Assembly: GCA_017550335.1 (NCBI GenBank)
Contig: JAFZPM010000014.1
Coordinates: forward strand, 186,001-250,000
Source of the DNA: Paludibacteraceae bacterium
GTDB taxonomy: Bacteria > Bacteroidota > Bacteroidia > Bacteroidales > Paludibacteraceae
DNA: 64,000 bases
Reading direction: 5' to 3'
The notes under the pieces: model-generated
The model's database searches: none
Told to the model about the DNA's origin: nothing
Seen by the model: only the letters and a program-made list of their open reading frames with translations
Shown here: positions 34,154 through 43,016 of the stretch, piece by piece
How the letters are laid out: each line of letters begins with the position of its first letter
How positions within the stretch are numbered: position 1 is the stretch's first letter
Position numbers and translations under genes: made by a program

Positions 34154-35968
34154 CTATCTTTTAGCTAAATCATCATACAGGCACTGCAGGAAGGCCTTCC
34201 CCGCATGGAGCAACGTATCGTTGTCGCACCGTTGCGGAGCGCCTGAGGCATTGTCGAAAATCGCCACGCCACGATGGTCGATCATGCCAAAACCGTCCGG
34301 GAAAGCGTAGTATGCGAACTTATGGGTCCGCTGCCCGAATATATCTTTGCTGAAGATGAAATCATCCGCCGGCAAATCCATCTGCGACAACAACGTGCGC
34401 GCCAAATCCATCTGCGAGCAGACCGTATCCACCCGCATTGGTTGTTGCTTCAATGCACCACCCAACCAAAGCATAGGGATCTCATGCCGCTCGACGCACG
34501 TACTGGACATAGTCTCGGGATAACGGGAGGCATGGTCAGGTAAGATAATCAACAACAGGTCCTTCCAAACCTCTCTTTGGCGAAGCTGCTCAACAAAACT
34601 ACCGATGCAGCTATCCGTGTAGGCGACTGCGTTCAGATACGGGTGTTCCAGCCTATGCATCGGAACATCGAACGGCTCATGGCTGTTCAGTGTCAGGATA
34701 GCCTTGAAGAACGGGCGACGCTCTTCTTCGTCGATATCCCTCAGAAGACGATCCAGCACCACATGGTCATATGCCCCCCACTTGGCGGACATCTCCGAAT
34801 GACTGAAATCCTTCTCCGTGATGATCTTCTCGAAGCCTGAAGTGATGAGGTAAGAGTGCAGATTCGTGAAGTTATCATCTCCCCCATAGAAGAAAGCCAA
34901 ATCGTACCCCGCCTGCTTCAAAGAGAACGGTATTTTAGCCATATTCTGCGTCTTAGCGGGATATTTCATCACCGAGGAGGTCGGCTGTGCGGGATAACCG
35001 CTCAAGATCGACACCAGGCCCCTATCCGTGCGGAAACTGTTCGCATAGTAACGGGTGAACAAAAGGCCCTCATCCATCAGGCGATTGAGGTTAGGCGCGA
35101 CACCCTTTTCTCCTCCGAGTGGCTCTATCATGTTCGATCCGATGCCCTCCATGATCAGGAAGATGATGTTAGGACGGTCGGTATTCAGCAAGCGGACCGT
35201 GGAGGAATCCCCCTCGACAGGAAGCAAAGGAAGAATTCCCTCACGCGCCTCCTCGTCCGACATGAAACGATATTGGTCGTCGAACCGCTTGGAAGAGAAA
35301 CATGCACTAATGAAATTCCACGTGGGGTTAATCGCCGCATGATTCAGGAAAATCTCCTTGCTGAAGTAACATCTACCCGCATTCATCGTGGAGACACCCA
35401 CGCCACCTCTGATGGCGATGAACATCACGCCCCCTAGAAGCAATAAGGGAAGAGATGCCACATAAGCCTTCCCCGAGAAGGAGAAAAAGCGTTTGTGCAA
35501 TTTGAGGTACGTCCACACGGAACCGCCCAAGAAGAGCGTGAAGAGAAGCAATGCGGAAAGATACTCCTTCGCCGTGCCGCTCGCCGCCGCATCCTTAGGC
35601 GAAGAGAGATAAAAAAGAGGAGTGGCGTCGAGACGGAAGCCCCAATACGTGTACAGGAAGAGATCCGACACCAAAACCAACATGCCGAAAACAAGGAAGA
35701 CGATGGTGAGGACCTTAGCGATTGTCCCGAACACCCGGTCTTTGAAGAAAAAGCAGGAGACCAACAGCAAAACCAGTATCGGCAGGGTAAAATAACCCGC
35801 CATGGAGAGGTCCATCGGAAACCCGTGCCAGATAGTCTTCAGCCATTCGAGGAAAGAATAACGGCTAGCGCTCCCCAAATGGAACAATAAGAAGATAGGC
35901 TTTTGCAAAACAAAAAGGACCACCCAGAAGAGATACACGAACAGCAAAGACTTCAGCCTAGACTTCAT
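34154..35968 (-). CDS. LTA-synthase-like membrane sulfatase / phosphoglycerol transferase-type enzyme
   Basis: 604 residues. Five N-terminal membrane helices (residues 1-185) are followed by an extracytoplasmic alkaline-phosphatase-fold domain. Key residues are kept: metal-binding Glu in FLIMEGIG, the nucleophile-like Thr in SFRTDRGL, NSHEPF with the substrate His, and the metal-binding LPDHASRYP. In Gram-positives this family makes lipoteichoic acid; in Gram-negatives it usually adds phospho-groups such as glycerol phosphate or phosphoethanolamine to envelope glycans or lipids. It lies in a run with murF, 5 nt after the preceding small gene. The substrate is not known. Confidence 0.88.
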   Translation of the reverse strand: MKSRLKSLLFVYLFWVVLFVLQKPIFLLFHLGSASRYSFLEWLKTIWHGFPMDLSMAGYFTLPILVLLLVSCFFFKDRVFGTIAKVLTIVFLVFGMLVLVSDLFLYTYWGFRLDATPLFYLSSPKDAAASGTAKEYLSALLLFTLFLGGSVWTYLKLHKRFFSFSGKAYVASLPLLLLGGVMFIAIRGGVGVSTMNAGRCYFSKEIFLNHAAINPTWNFISACFSSKRFDDQYRFMSDEEAREGILPLLPVEGDSSTVRLLNTDRPNIIFLIMEGIGSNMIEPLGGEKGVAPNLNRLMDEGLLFTRYYANSFRTDRGLVSILSGYPAQPTSSVMKYPAKTQNMAKIPFSLKQAGYDLAFFYGGDDNFTNLHSYLITSGFEKIITEKDFSHSEMSAKWGAYDHVVLDRLLRDIDEEERRPFFKAILTLNSHEPFDVPMHRLEHPYLNAVAYTDSCIGSFVEQLRQREVWKDLLLIILPDHASRYPETMSSTCVERHEIPMLWLGGALKQQPMRVDTVCSQMDLARTLLSQMDLPADDFIFSKDIFGQRTHKFAYYAFPDGFGMIDHRGVAIFDNASGAPQRCDNDTLLHAGKAFLQCLYDDLAKR

Positions 35969-35973
35969 AAGAA

Positions 35974-36438
35974 TTATTCATTTTGTTTATTAACACTGGA
36001 ACTTGCGGAAGCCCTTCGTTCAGAAACGATCAGCAACGCCTCCTCCCTTACCACATCGGGCAATTGGATATCACGGGACTGAAGGCTTTTCAGCCATCCA
36101 GCCACATCATAGTCCTTCATGGTATAAAGCACGTTTTGGAACTGTGAGATCTCCTCGTCCGTATAACTGGAAGGCTCCCTATCCGTAAAGACATCCAACT
36201 CCTCATCGTCGTAGTAAACCGCTTTCAACTTGGTGTTCAATAGCGAATCACGCTCGCAGACCGCATGTTGTCCGCAACACTCGCCCGAAGCGATTTTCTC
36301 CCTCCGTATACGTTCCTTCCGTTCCTCCTCCGTCTCATCCTGGGCAGGAGGCAAAGCCTTCTTCTTACGGTTATGGACATAGAAAAGATACGAGAAGAAT
36401 ATCGAGAAGAATATTACCACTAAGGCTATCTGTTTCAT
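35974..36438 (-). CDS. Conserved N-anchored protein with CCGxHxVCE motif
   Basis: 154 residues. One N-terminal helix (IALVVIFFSIFFSYLFYV) is followed by a charged stretch and a Cys-rich motif, GECCGQHAVCERDSLL. The rest includes YYDDEELDVFTDREP and a C-terminal helical part with QLPDVVREEALLIVSERR. I recognise the motif from a Bacteroidetes family that is often labelled phospholipase without clear support; no lipase signature is visible here. The Cys/His set could bind metal. It sits between murF (12 nt gap) and the sulfatase (5 nt gap), which suggests a wall or envelope role. Confidence 0.75.
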   Translation of the reverse strand: MKQIALVVIFFSIFFSYLFYVHNRKKKALPPAQDETEEERKERIRREKIASGECCGQHAVCERDSLLNTKLKAVYYDDEELDVFTDREPSSYTDEEISQFQNVLYTMKDYDVAGWLKSLQSRDIQLPDVVREEALLIVSERRASASSSVNKQNE

Positions 36439-36450
36439 GGCAACCGGTCA

Positions 36451-37716
36451 TTACAGATTATCGACGCAAGAGGTCAGTTTCATACTATTCGAGCCCTTCA
36501 CAAGGACAAGCGAAGAGGATATCGGGTTCGCCTTCAGGTAATCGTTCAGTTGGTCTACCGAATCGAATCTCAACGCATCACCACTCGTCTTAGCGAATTC
36601 AGGACCGATCAGGAAAGCCTGTTTCAAGTGCAGGGCAGGCAACATATCCGCAATCTTCTGATGCTCCGCTTCGCTAACATGGCCCAACTCCTTCATGTCG
36701 CCAAGGACGACCACCTTGCTATCAGCGACCATGCCCTTGAAGTTATCAAGTGCGGCCGACATGCTAGTCGGGTTCGCGTTATAGGCGTCGATGATCAGGT
36801 CATTGGAAGCCGTCTTCTTGTATTGGGAACGGCTGTTTGTCGGCGCATATTGGGAGATAGCCTCCACAATATCCTCCGGAGCGACACCGAAGTACGACCC
36901 CACCGCGATGCTCGCCAGCACGTTCTCGAAGTTATAGGCACCGATCAACTGGGTACGGATATCAAAGCCATTCCAACGGATATGCAGGAAGGGATCGCAG
37001 CCCACCAATTCCGCGGAGAGCGGAGAACCCACCCCGTAAGGGACACGGTCCATACCCGAGGATTTCTCCTCCAAGATAGGGTTGGCGCAATGGTAGAACA
37101 CCTTCCCGTGATGAGCCCGCAGGTAATCATACAACTCGCACTTCGTCTTGACCACCCCCTCGAAGGAACCGAACCCAAGGATGTGGGCGGTTCCGATATT
37201 CGTGATCAGTCCGAAATCAGGATGGGCGATGTTCACCAGTTCCTCGATGTCGCCAGGGTGGCTCGCACCCATTTCAACGATGGCCAGTTCATGTTCCTTC
37301 TTGATGGACAAGAGGGTCAACGGCACACCGATTTGATTATTCAGGTTACCCTTCGTATACGTCAGGTTGAACTTCCTACCCAAGACAGCGGCGAGCAACT
37401 CCTTGGTCGTCGTCTTACCGTTACTACCCGTCACGCCGATGATTTTCAGGCCCAATTGTTTGCGATGGTACTCCGCCAGACGTTGTAAGGTCTTCAAGGA
37501 ATCGTCGACCAACAAGATCCGTTCACCATCCGCAAACTCCGCCTCATCCACGAATGCGTAGGCGCATCCCTGTTCGACAGCGGCACGGGCGAATTTATTA
37601 CCATCAAAGTTTCCTCCCTTCAAGGCGAAAAACAAAGAATCCTTAGGGCAGTTCCTGCTATCGGTCGTCACGAGCGGGAAGCGTGAGAATATATCATAAA
37701 TGCTTTGAATATCCAT
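36451..37716 (-). CDS. murF: UDP-N-acetylmuramoyl-tripeptide--D-alanyl-D-alanine ligase
   Basis: 421 residues. The Mur-ligase P-loop IGVTGSNGKTTTKELLAAVL is followed by the conserved VEMGASHPGDIE, IGTAHI and NANPTSMSAAL motifs. MurF adds D-Ala-D-Ala to the UDP-muramyl tripeptide in the cytoplasm, the last step of peptidoglycan precursor assembly. It is slightly shorter than the E. coli enzyme, with a compact N-terminal domain. gldJ lies upstream on the same strand, but a strong terminator stands between them. Confidence 0.96.
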   Translation of the reverse strand: MDIQSIYDIFSRFPLVTTDSRNCPKDSLFFALKGGNFDGNKFARAAVEQGCAYAFVDEAEFADGERILLVDDSLKTLQRLAEYHRKQLGLKIIGVTGSNGKTTTKELLAAVLGRKFNLTYTKGNLNNQIGVPLTLLSIKKEHELAIVEMGASHPGDIEELVNIAHPDFGLITNIGTAHILGFGSFEGVVKTKCELYDYLRAHHGKVFYHCANPILEEKSSGMDRVPYGVGSPLSAELVGCDPFLHIRWNGFDIRTQLIGAYNFENVLASIAVGSYFGVAPEDIVEAISQYAPTNSRSQYKKTASNDLIIDAYNANPTSMSAALDNFKGMVADSKVVVLGDMKELGHVSEAEHQKIADMLPALHLKQAFLIGPEFAKTSGDALRFDSVDQLNDYLKANPISSSLVLVKGSNSMKLTSCVDNL

Positions 37717-37775
37717 AACGAAAAGATTAAAGGTGGGGGCTAAAAATTGGTTTCTCTCACCAACCTGTCAGTAAC

Positions 37776-37806
37776 AAAAAAAGCCCCTACGAGAGGGGCT
37801 TTTTTT
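37776..37806. terminator. Terminator between gldJ and murF
   Basis: AAAAAAGCCCCT (37777-37788) pairs with AGGGGCTTTTTT (37794-37805) around a 5-nt loop. A and T tracts on both sides allow it to work in either direction. It ends gldJ transcription, 15 nt after the gldJ stop. Confidence 0.9.
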
Positions 37807-37820
37807 ACTATGAGATTACA

Positions 37821-39386
37821 TTATCTTACATCTCCATCCTCAGCACCTACCTTGCTCATCGCGCAACGGAAACCGATATCGCTACGAGACTCAGTCTGCT
37901 CAAGATATCTTCTTTGACCTGGGTTCAACCAGTAAGAACGGTCTTTCCAACCACCACCCTTGTAGACACGGGAAGTATTAGACACCTTAGAGGTCAAGAA
38001 GCTCTCCTTGTCGCTCTCCGGATCCGGATCGTACAATTTCTTAGTAGAGATGTCAGGATCAGTAACGACAGTCCATTCTGTTCTGTTCAATGCGCTACCA
38101 GCGTCACCATCCTTATAGTTACGAACATCCAACTTAGCGTAACCTGTTGGATCCTCAGCCTTGTCAACAGGATAAGCGAATACCACGCGACCCAAGCTAT
38201 CGATTTGAGGAACCTTCACGTTCACACCATCGATGGTAGTCTCTTCCTTAACAGGAACCTTGTATTCGTTACCACGGAATGGGTTGTACTCTTGTACATC
38301 GTCGCTAGACAATACACGATAAACATCCAATACCCACTCGTTCACGTTACCAGCCATACAATACAGACCGAACTCATTTGGCCAGAAAGCGTCCACTGGA
38401 GCAGTGATAGTAGCATGGTCGTTCAAGTGACCACCCATACCCATCATATCGCCTCGACCACGAACGTAGTTGGCATACATTTGACCTTTAACCTTCTTGC
38501 TTGGGTTACGCATCTGGTGACCATACCAAGGATAAATCTTTCTCTCTTGGTAGTTCTCCTCGCCTTCGATAGCCTTTGTTCCGTAAGCGGCGTACTCCCA
38601 CTCAGCCTCGGTCGGGAGACGATACTTCGGCATCAAAATACCGTCGGACATATTTGTCTTTCTAACATTTCCATAAACGTCAGTCACTGGCTTCTTACCA
38701 TCAGTTGGCTTGTAGTCAGACTTCATCAAGTATTTCTGAGTACTGAACACTTGGTTCTGAGCGATATCGTTAGGGTCAGTGTTACCCTTCAAAGCTTGGA
38801 AGTCAGGATATTGGATAATACCCTTAGAAGCCATTCTCATCTCGTTCACACGGTCAGTACGCCAGATACAGTAGTCAGAGCACTGCTCCCAGTTAACACC
38901 TACAACAGGATACCAGTTGTAAGCCACGTGTGAGAAATAGAAGTCCAAATATGGCTCGTTGTAAGCCAACTCCTCTCTCCACACCAATGTATCAGGATAT
39001 GCTTTCTCAACATACTCAGGAGTATTGTGGAAGACGTTGCCCATCCAATAGAGGTACTCACGCCAGTTCACATTTGAGATCTCATATTTATCCATATAGA
39101 AGGAAGCAACGGTCACACGTCTCGGGATGTTGTTCCAATCACCAATCACATCTTCAATCACACGGCCTTGCGTAAAGGTACCACCCTCGATGAATACCAT
39201 TCCCGGAGGGGTTTCCTGAACATAACCATTCACAACCTGGAATCCGCCATTCTCCTTGTCATTGTATTTCCAACCTGTAGCGTTTGATTCCTTCGAGTCT
39301 TTCAACTTTTTTTCTCCGCACGAAGCTAATGTAACACCAGCTAACATCAACAACGCCGCAGTCTTCAAAAAATTTACGTGTCTCAT
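37821..39386 (-). CDS. gldJ: Gliding/T9SS lipoprotein GldJ (SUMF1/FGE-sulfatase fold)
   Basis: 521 residues. A lipoprotein signal peptide ends in LASC (Cys at residue 23). The body is a formylglycine-generating-enzyme-like fold: PPGMVFIEGGTFTQG, SFYMDKYEISNVNWREYLYW, RLPTEAEWEYAA, GNVNEWVLDVYR and the C-terminal GGGWKDRSYWLNPGQRRY with GFRCA. The stretches DWNN, PDTLVWREEL and WRTDRVNE fit GldJ better than its paralogue GldK/PorK. The neighbour murF is also the known neighbour of gldJ in Flavobacterium, as I recall it. GldJ is needed for stability of GldK and for gliding and T9SS function in Flavobacterium. The codon use (GTA, GCT, TCT-type choices) suggests high expression. Confidence 0.82.
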   Translation of the reverse strand: MRHVNFLKTAALLMLAGVTLASCGEKKLKDSKESNATGWKYNDKENGGFQVVNGYVQETPPGMVFIEGGTFTQGRVIEDVIGDWNNIPRRVTVASFYMDKYEISNVNWREYLYWMGNVFHNTPEYVEKAYPDTLVWREELAYNEPYLDFYFSHVAYNWYPVVGVNWEQCSDYCIWRTDRVNEMRMASKGIIQYPDFQALKGNTDPNDIAQNQVFSTQKYLMKSDYKPTDGKKPVTDVYGNVRKTNMSDGILMPKYRLPTEAEWEYAAYGTKAIEGEENYQERKIYPWYGHQMRNPSKKVKGQMYANYVRGRGDMMGMGGHLNDHATITAPVDAFWPNEFGLYCMAGNVNEWVLDVYRVLSSDDVQEYNPFRGNEYKVPVKEETTIDGVNVKVPQIDSLGRVVFAYPVDKAEDPTGYAKLDVRNYKDGDAGSALNRTEWTVVTDPDISTKKLYDPDPESDKESFLTSKVSNTSRVYKGGGWKDRSYWLNPGQRRYLEQTESRSDIGFRCAMSKVGAEDGDVR

Positions 39387-39508
39387 AGCACTATAATAAA
39401 ATAAGATAATGTTTCATTTAAATTATATAACTTCTCTTTTGCAGTTTTATTGCCCCACTCAACCTCAAAATTCAACAGCACAATCAATTTCGCGACTGAA
39501 GTAGTGGA

Positions 39509-39536
39509 CAAAGATATATATTTTCTATTTTTGCAA
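39509..39536 (-). promoter_or_regulatory. Candidate gldJ promoter
   Basis: On the minus strand, TTG (39536-39534) and TATCTTTG (39516-39509) are separated by 17 nt, slightly short of the usual 19-21. A leader of about 115 nt would follow. A plus-strand TATTTTTG (39526-39533) in the same place could serve folP. Confidence 0.5.
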
Positions 39537-39617
39537 AAAAGTTTTTAGGGATATTTTTTTGCATTTTTTAATATTAGGTTCGACCAAAGACGAATTTTTA
39601 AATATATAAAAGACTAT

Positions 39618-40424
39618 ATGACAACTACTTACATCAAAAACCAACCCCAAGTAATGGGGATAATAAATATTACGCCAGATTCCTTCTTCAAAGATAGCCG
39701 ATGCGAATCGAAGGAGGCCATCCTGTCAAAAATCGAACAATTCATTGAGGAAGGCGCCTCCATTTTCGACATCGGAGCCTGCTCCACCCGTCCGGGAAGC
39801 GCACCTGTCGGCGAGGAGGAGGAATTGTCCCGCATGAGAAACGCATTGGAGGTCATCAGGAACGCCCACCCCGACATCTGCCTCTCCATCGATACCTTCC
39901 GGGCCAGCGTCGCCCGCATGTCGGTGAAGGAATTCGGCGCGCAAATCATCAACGACGTATACGGAAGCGACCCGAAAATGGCGGAAACCGTGGCGGAATT
40001 GGATTGCTCCTATGTGTTCACACACCCACACGAGGTCGATTCATCCTCTCCGGACGAACTAATCAGAAAAATTTTCGCTTTCTTTGCAGACGGAACCAAA
40101 GCGCTGCGGGAGAAAGGCGTCCAAAAGATCATCATCGACCCGGGCTTCGGTTTCGGAAAAACGATGGACCAGAACTTCGCATTGCTATCCTCCCAACTGG
40201 AACTGAAGGCGTTGGGCTATCCGCTCTTGGTGGGCATCTCAAGGAAAAGGATGATCTGGCAAACGCTGGACATCACCCCCGATGAGGCGTTGAACGGGAC
40301 CACCGTCCTGAACACCCTGTCACTGATCGGAGGCGCCGACATCCTGAGGGTCCACGACGTGAAAGAGGCAAAACAATGTATCGACCTATATACACGTTAT
40401 TATAATAACAAGGTACAAAAATGA
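39618..40424 (+). CDS. folP: Dihydropteroate synthase
   Basis: 268 residues. The TIM-barrel signatures VMGIINITPDSFFKDSR and IFDIGACSTRPGS are the two DHPS motifs, followed by DPGFGFGKTMDQNF and the C-terminal RVHDVKEAKQ. It joins p-aminobenzoate to the pterin diphosphate in folate synthesis. Its last 4 nt overlap the cdaA start (ATGA), a gene pair that is common in Bacteroidetes. A TATTTTTG -7 box lies about 85 nt upstream at 39526-39533. Confidence 0.96.
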   Translation: MTTTYIKNQPQVMGIINITPDSFFKDSRCESKEAILSKIEQFIEEGASIFDIGACSTRPGSAPVGEEEELSRMRNALEVIRNAHPDICLSIDTFRASVARMSVKEFGAQIINDVYGSDPKMAETVAELDCSYVFTHPHEVDSSSPDELIRKIFAFFADGTKALREKGVQKIIIDPGFGFGKTMDQNFALLSSQLELKALGYPLLVGISRKRMIWQTLDITPDEALNGTTVLNTLSLIGGADILRVHDVKEAKQCIDLYTRYYNNKVQK

Positions 40425-41203
40425 TTAGACCGATCGATTACATAGACATTTTTTTAGTCACATGCCTACTCTACAAGACCTATAAAGTCCTGCGGGGAAC
40501 GGTCGCCATGAGGGTCTTCCTCGGCATCCTGTTCTTCGTCATCGCATGGCTGGTCGTGAACTTCGTCTTCCAAATGCAACTGCTGGGGGGCATCATGAAC
40601 CAGATCGTCAACGTGGGCGCCATCGCACTCATCGTGTTGTTCCAGGACGAGATACGGCAGACGCTCTCCCGCATCGGAACAGGACGAGACAAGGTATCAT
40701 CGTTCATCAATAAATTGTTCTCCGCCAACCCTTCCCAACTGGTCGACGCCGAAGTGATGCAGATCATCATCGCCTGCAAGAACATGGCGAAAAGACGGGT
40801 GGGCGCGCTCATCGTCTTCGAAAAGACCAAAGACCTCAAGAACATAGAGGTGACGGGAGACACCATCAACGCGGAAATCAACGCCCGCCTCATCGAGAAC
40901 ATCTTTTTCAAGAACTCGCCGCTACACGACGGAGCCATGATCATCTCCAAAAACAAGATAACAGCGGCAGGCTGCATCCTACCCGTCTCGCACAACTTCG
41001 ACCTCCCGAAGGAGATCGGACTGCGTCACAGGGCGGCGGTGGGACTCTCCGAGAAAACCGATGCGACGGTCATCATCGTCTCCGAAGAGACAGGCAGAAT
41101 ATCCTACGCACAGAACGGCAAACTCAAGATCAACATAACGCCTGAAGAGTTGGAATCCATCCTGACCAACAAACTGGAAGAGTATTATGATAACAGCAAA
41201 TAA
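40421..41203 (+). CDS. cdaA: Diadenylate cyclase CdaA (DisA_N domain)
   Basis: 260 residues. Two to three N-terminal membrane helices (about 1-75) precede the DAC domain, which has the catalytic signatures HDGAMIIS and [11 protein letters not shown]. It makes cyclic di-AMP from two ATP. In other bacteria this second messenger controls potassium transport and wall homeostasis. The gene is translationally coupled to folP and its end overlaps lolD by 17 nt. No CdaR-type regulator is present, in line with other Bacteroidetes. Confidence 0.95.
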   Translation: MIRPIDYIDIFLVTCLLYKTYKVLRGTVAMRVFLGILFFVIAWLVVNFVFQMQLLGGIMNQIVNVGAIALIVLFQDEIRQTLSRIGTGRDKVSSFINKLFSANPSQLVDAEVMQIIIACKNMAKRRVGALIVFEKTKDLKNIEVTGDTINAEINARLIENIFFKNSPLHDGAMIISKNKITAAGCILPVSHNFDLPKEIGLRHRAAVGLSEKTDATVIIVSEETGRISYAQNGKLKINITPEELESILTNKLEEYYDNSK

Positions 41204-41843
41204 CATCACCAAATCATTCGGACAATTCACCGCGTTGCGTGGCGTGAACCTATCCATCGAGAAAGGGGAGTTCGTCTCCATCATCGGAGCGAGCGGTGCG
41301 GGGAAGACCACACTGTTACAAATCCTAGGCACGTTGGACAAACCAGACAAGGGCGAGGTGACCATCAACGGGACAAATGTCTTCGCCCTGTCGGATGACG
41401 AGCAAGCGGCTTTCCGCAACAAACACATCGGCTTCGTATTCCAATTCCACCAGCTTCTGCCGGAATTCACCGCATTGGAGAACATCATGATCCCCGCCCT
41501 GATCGCGAAAAGGGACAAAGCGGAGGCTGAACGGGAGGCGAAGGAACTGCTCGCCTTCATGAACCTGAGCGAAAGGGCCGACCACAAGCCAAACGAGTTG
41601 TCGGGAGGCGAGAAGCAGAGAGTCGCCGTGGCGCGCGCCCTCATCAACAAGCCGGACGTCCTGCTCGCCGACGAACCGACGGGCAGCCTCGACTCCAAGA
41701 ACAAACAAGACATCCACCGTCTCTTCTGCCAACTGCAGCAGGAGATGGGGCAAACACTCGTCGTGGTCACGCATGACATGGAGATGGCCTCCGGTTCGGG
41801 ACGGATCATCAACATGCAGGACGGAAGAATCATTGAGAATTAA
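41187..41843 (+). CDS. lolD: Lipoprotein-releasing ABC ATPase (LolD-like)
   Basis: 218 residues. Walker [22 protein letters not shown], the [15 protein letters not shown] signature and Walker [16 protein letters not shown] are all present, followed by [10 protein letters not shown]. The [12 protein letters not shown] sequence and the small size are typical of the LolD/MacB-ATPase group. It likely powers the LolC/E-type permease at 26676-27902. It overlaps cdaA by 17 nt. The stop codon is the first TAA of an AT-rich repeat tract. Confidence 0.88.
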   Translation: MITANNITKSFGQFTALRGVNLSIEKGEFVSIIGASGAGKTTLLQILGTLDKPDKGEVTINGTNVFALSDDEQAAFRNKHIGFVFQFHQLLPEFTALENIMIPALIAKRDKAEAEREAKELLAFMNLSERADHKPNELSGGEKQRVAVARALINKPDVLLADEPTGSLDSKNKQDIHRLFCQLQQEMGQTLVVVTHDMEMASGSGRIINMQDGRIIEN

Positions 41844-41872
41844 GAGTTATGAATTAAGAATTATGAATTAAG
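41834..41872 (+). repeat. AT-rich repeat tract starting at the lolD stop codon
   Basis: Units such as GAATTAAGA and GTTATGAATTA are repeated for about 39 nt. The lolD stop TAA (41841-41843) lies inside the first unit. The same family occurs at 24831-25179 and 53882-53919. Confidence 0.65.
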
Positions 41873-41881
41873 TTTATGGGG

Positions 41882-41912
41882 TTGACAGACTCAACAAAAA
41901 ATAATACCTTCG
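41882..41912 (+). promoter_or_regulatory. Promoter of the yebC-family gene
   Basis: TTG at 41882-41884 and TACCTTCG at 41905-41912 are spaced by 20 nt, with one mismatch to TAnnTTTG. The leader to the ATG at 41973 is about 55 nt. Confidence 0.65.
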
Positions 41913-41972
41913 CGTGACATTTGGTCACGAAAGACGGCAAGATAAAAACATACAATAACTAATAATAATAAA

Positions 41973-42704
41973 ATGGGAAGAGCTTTTGAATACCGTAAAG
42001 CAAGAATTTTTGCGAGGAACGCCCGATTATCCAAGACGTTCACCCGCATCTCTAAGGAAATAACCATTAGCGTCAAGGCCAGCGGTGCGGATCCATCCTC
42101 CAACTCACGTCTCCGCATGCTCCTGCAGAAAGCGAAAGCGGAGTGTATGCCGAAAGACAGCGTAGACCGCGCCATCAAGAAGGCGACCGACAAGGATGCC
42201 GCTGACTTCAAGGAGATCATCTACGAGGGATATGGTCCTGGCGGAGTAGCCGTCCTGGCAGTAGCCGCTACAGACAACAATACGCGTACCGTCTCCAACG
42301 TGCGCTCCTACTTCAACAAACACGGAGGTAGCCTCGGCACATCCGGTAGCCTCGCTTTCCTCTTCGAGCACAAATGTGTGTTCAAGGTGGCGGAGAAAGA
42401 GGGTGCGGACCTCGAAGAGCTGGAGTTGGAGTTGATCGACTTCGGCGTAGAGGAAGTATTCAAGGACGACGAGACGGGCGAGATCATCATCGAAGGCGCA
42501 TTCGAGAACAACTCCAAAATCCAATCCTACTTGGAGGACAACGGATACGAGATCAAGGACGTGGAGTTCATCTACGCTCCTAACGACACGAAGGAAATCA
42601 CCGCCGAACAGCGTGAGACACTCAACAAACTCCTCGACAAGTTGGACGAGGACGACGATATCTCCATCGTGTTCACTAACGTGAAGGAAGAGGACGAGGA
42701 ATAA
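41973..42704 (+). CDS. YebC/PmpR-family transcriptional regulator or translation factor
   Basis: 243 residues. The N-terminus MGRAFEYRKARIFARNARLSK with the later KAKAECMPKDSVDRAIKKA and YEGYGPGGVAVLAVAATDN are family hallmarks; AFLFEHKCVF is close to the usual SVSYLFERKGVI. The C-terminus is acidic. Family members are described as DNA-binding regulators and, more recently, as factors that help ribosomes through difficult stretches. It has its own promoter and terminator. Confidence 0.93.
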   Translation: MGRAFEYRKARIFARNARLSKTFTRISKEITISVKASGADPSSNSRLRMLLQKAKAECMPKDSVDRAIKKATDKDAADFKEIIYEGYGPGGVAVLAVAATDNNTRTVSNVRSYFNKHGGSLGTSGSLAFLFEHKCVFKVAEKEGADLEELELELIDFGVEEVFKDDETGEIIIEGAFENNSKIQSYLEDNGYEIKDVEFIYAPNDTKEITAEQRETLNKLLDKLDEDDDISIVFTNVKEEDEE

Positions 42705-42732
42705 ATCCGAGCATCCCTAACGAACCATACCG

Positions 42733-42765
42733 GCGGCGGAACCACAAGGTTTCGCCGCTTTTTTT
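42733..42765 (+). terminator. Terminator of the yebC-family gene
   Basis: An 11-bp stem with one G-T pair (42733-42743 with 42748-42758) and an ACAA loop precede seven Ts. Confidence 0.9.
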
Positions 42766-42930
42766 CTCTCCCCCCCACACAAGGGGAACCATCGTCAGGC
42801 ACACACCTCCCCCATACAGGATCAGGAGGAAAGGGTATCCCCCTTCAAGAAATAACGCAATAGGCATACAAAAAATATAAACGAATCCAAAAAAAATAGA
42901 AGATAAAAAATCGCGATTCTAAATTTTTGT

Positions 42931-42965
42931 TATATTTGCACTGTCAAACCTGCAAAGGCGGGTTT
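42931..42965 (+). promoter_or_regulatory. -7 box and 5' leader hairpin of the surface lipoprotein gene
   Basis: TATATTTG (42931-42938) is a perfect -7 box; no clear TTG is seen upstream. The predicted transcript starts near 42943. Almost at its 5' end AAACCTGC (42946-42953) pairs with GCGGGTTT (42958-42965), a stem of 8 bp with one G-T pair and an AAAG loop. Such a 5' stem could protect the mRNA. Confidence 0.5.
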
Positions 42966-43016
42966 CGTGTTATATGATCGAATTTTTATTGTTTAACTTT
43001 TTAATTTATTTACAAA

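Noticed and set aside
37914..38933. A 339-codon plus-strand frame opposite gldJ
   Set aside because: No homology or ribosome site; gldJ shows consistent family motifs over the same span.
37821..39386. GldK/PorK instead of GldJ
   Set aside because: porL/porM/porN do not follow, murF does, and the DWNN, PDTLVWR and WRTDRVNE stretches fit GldJ better. Some uncertainty remains.
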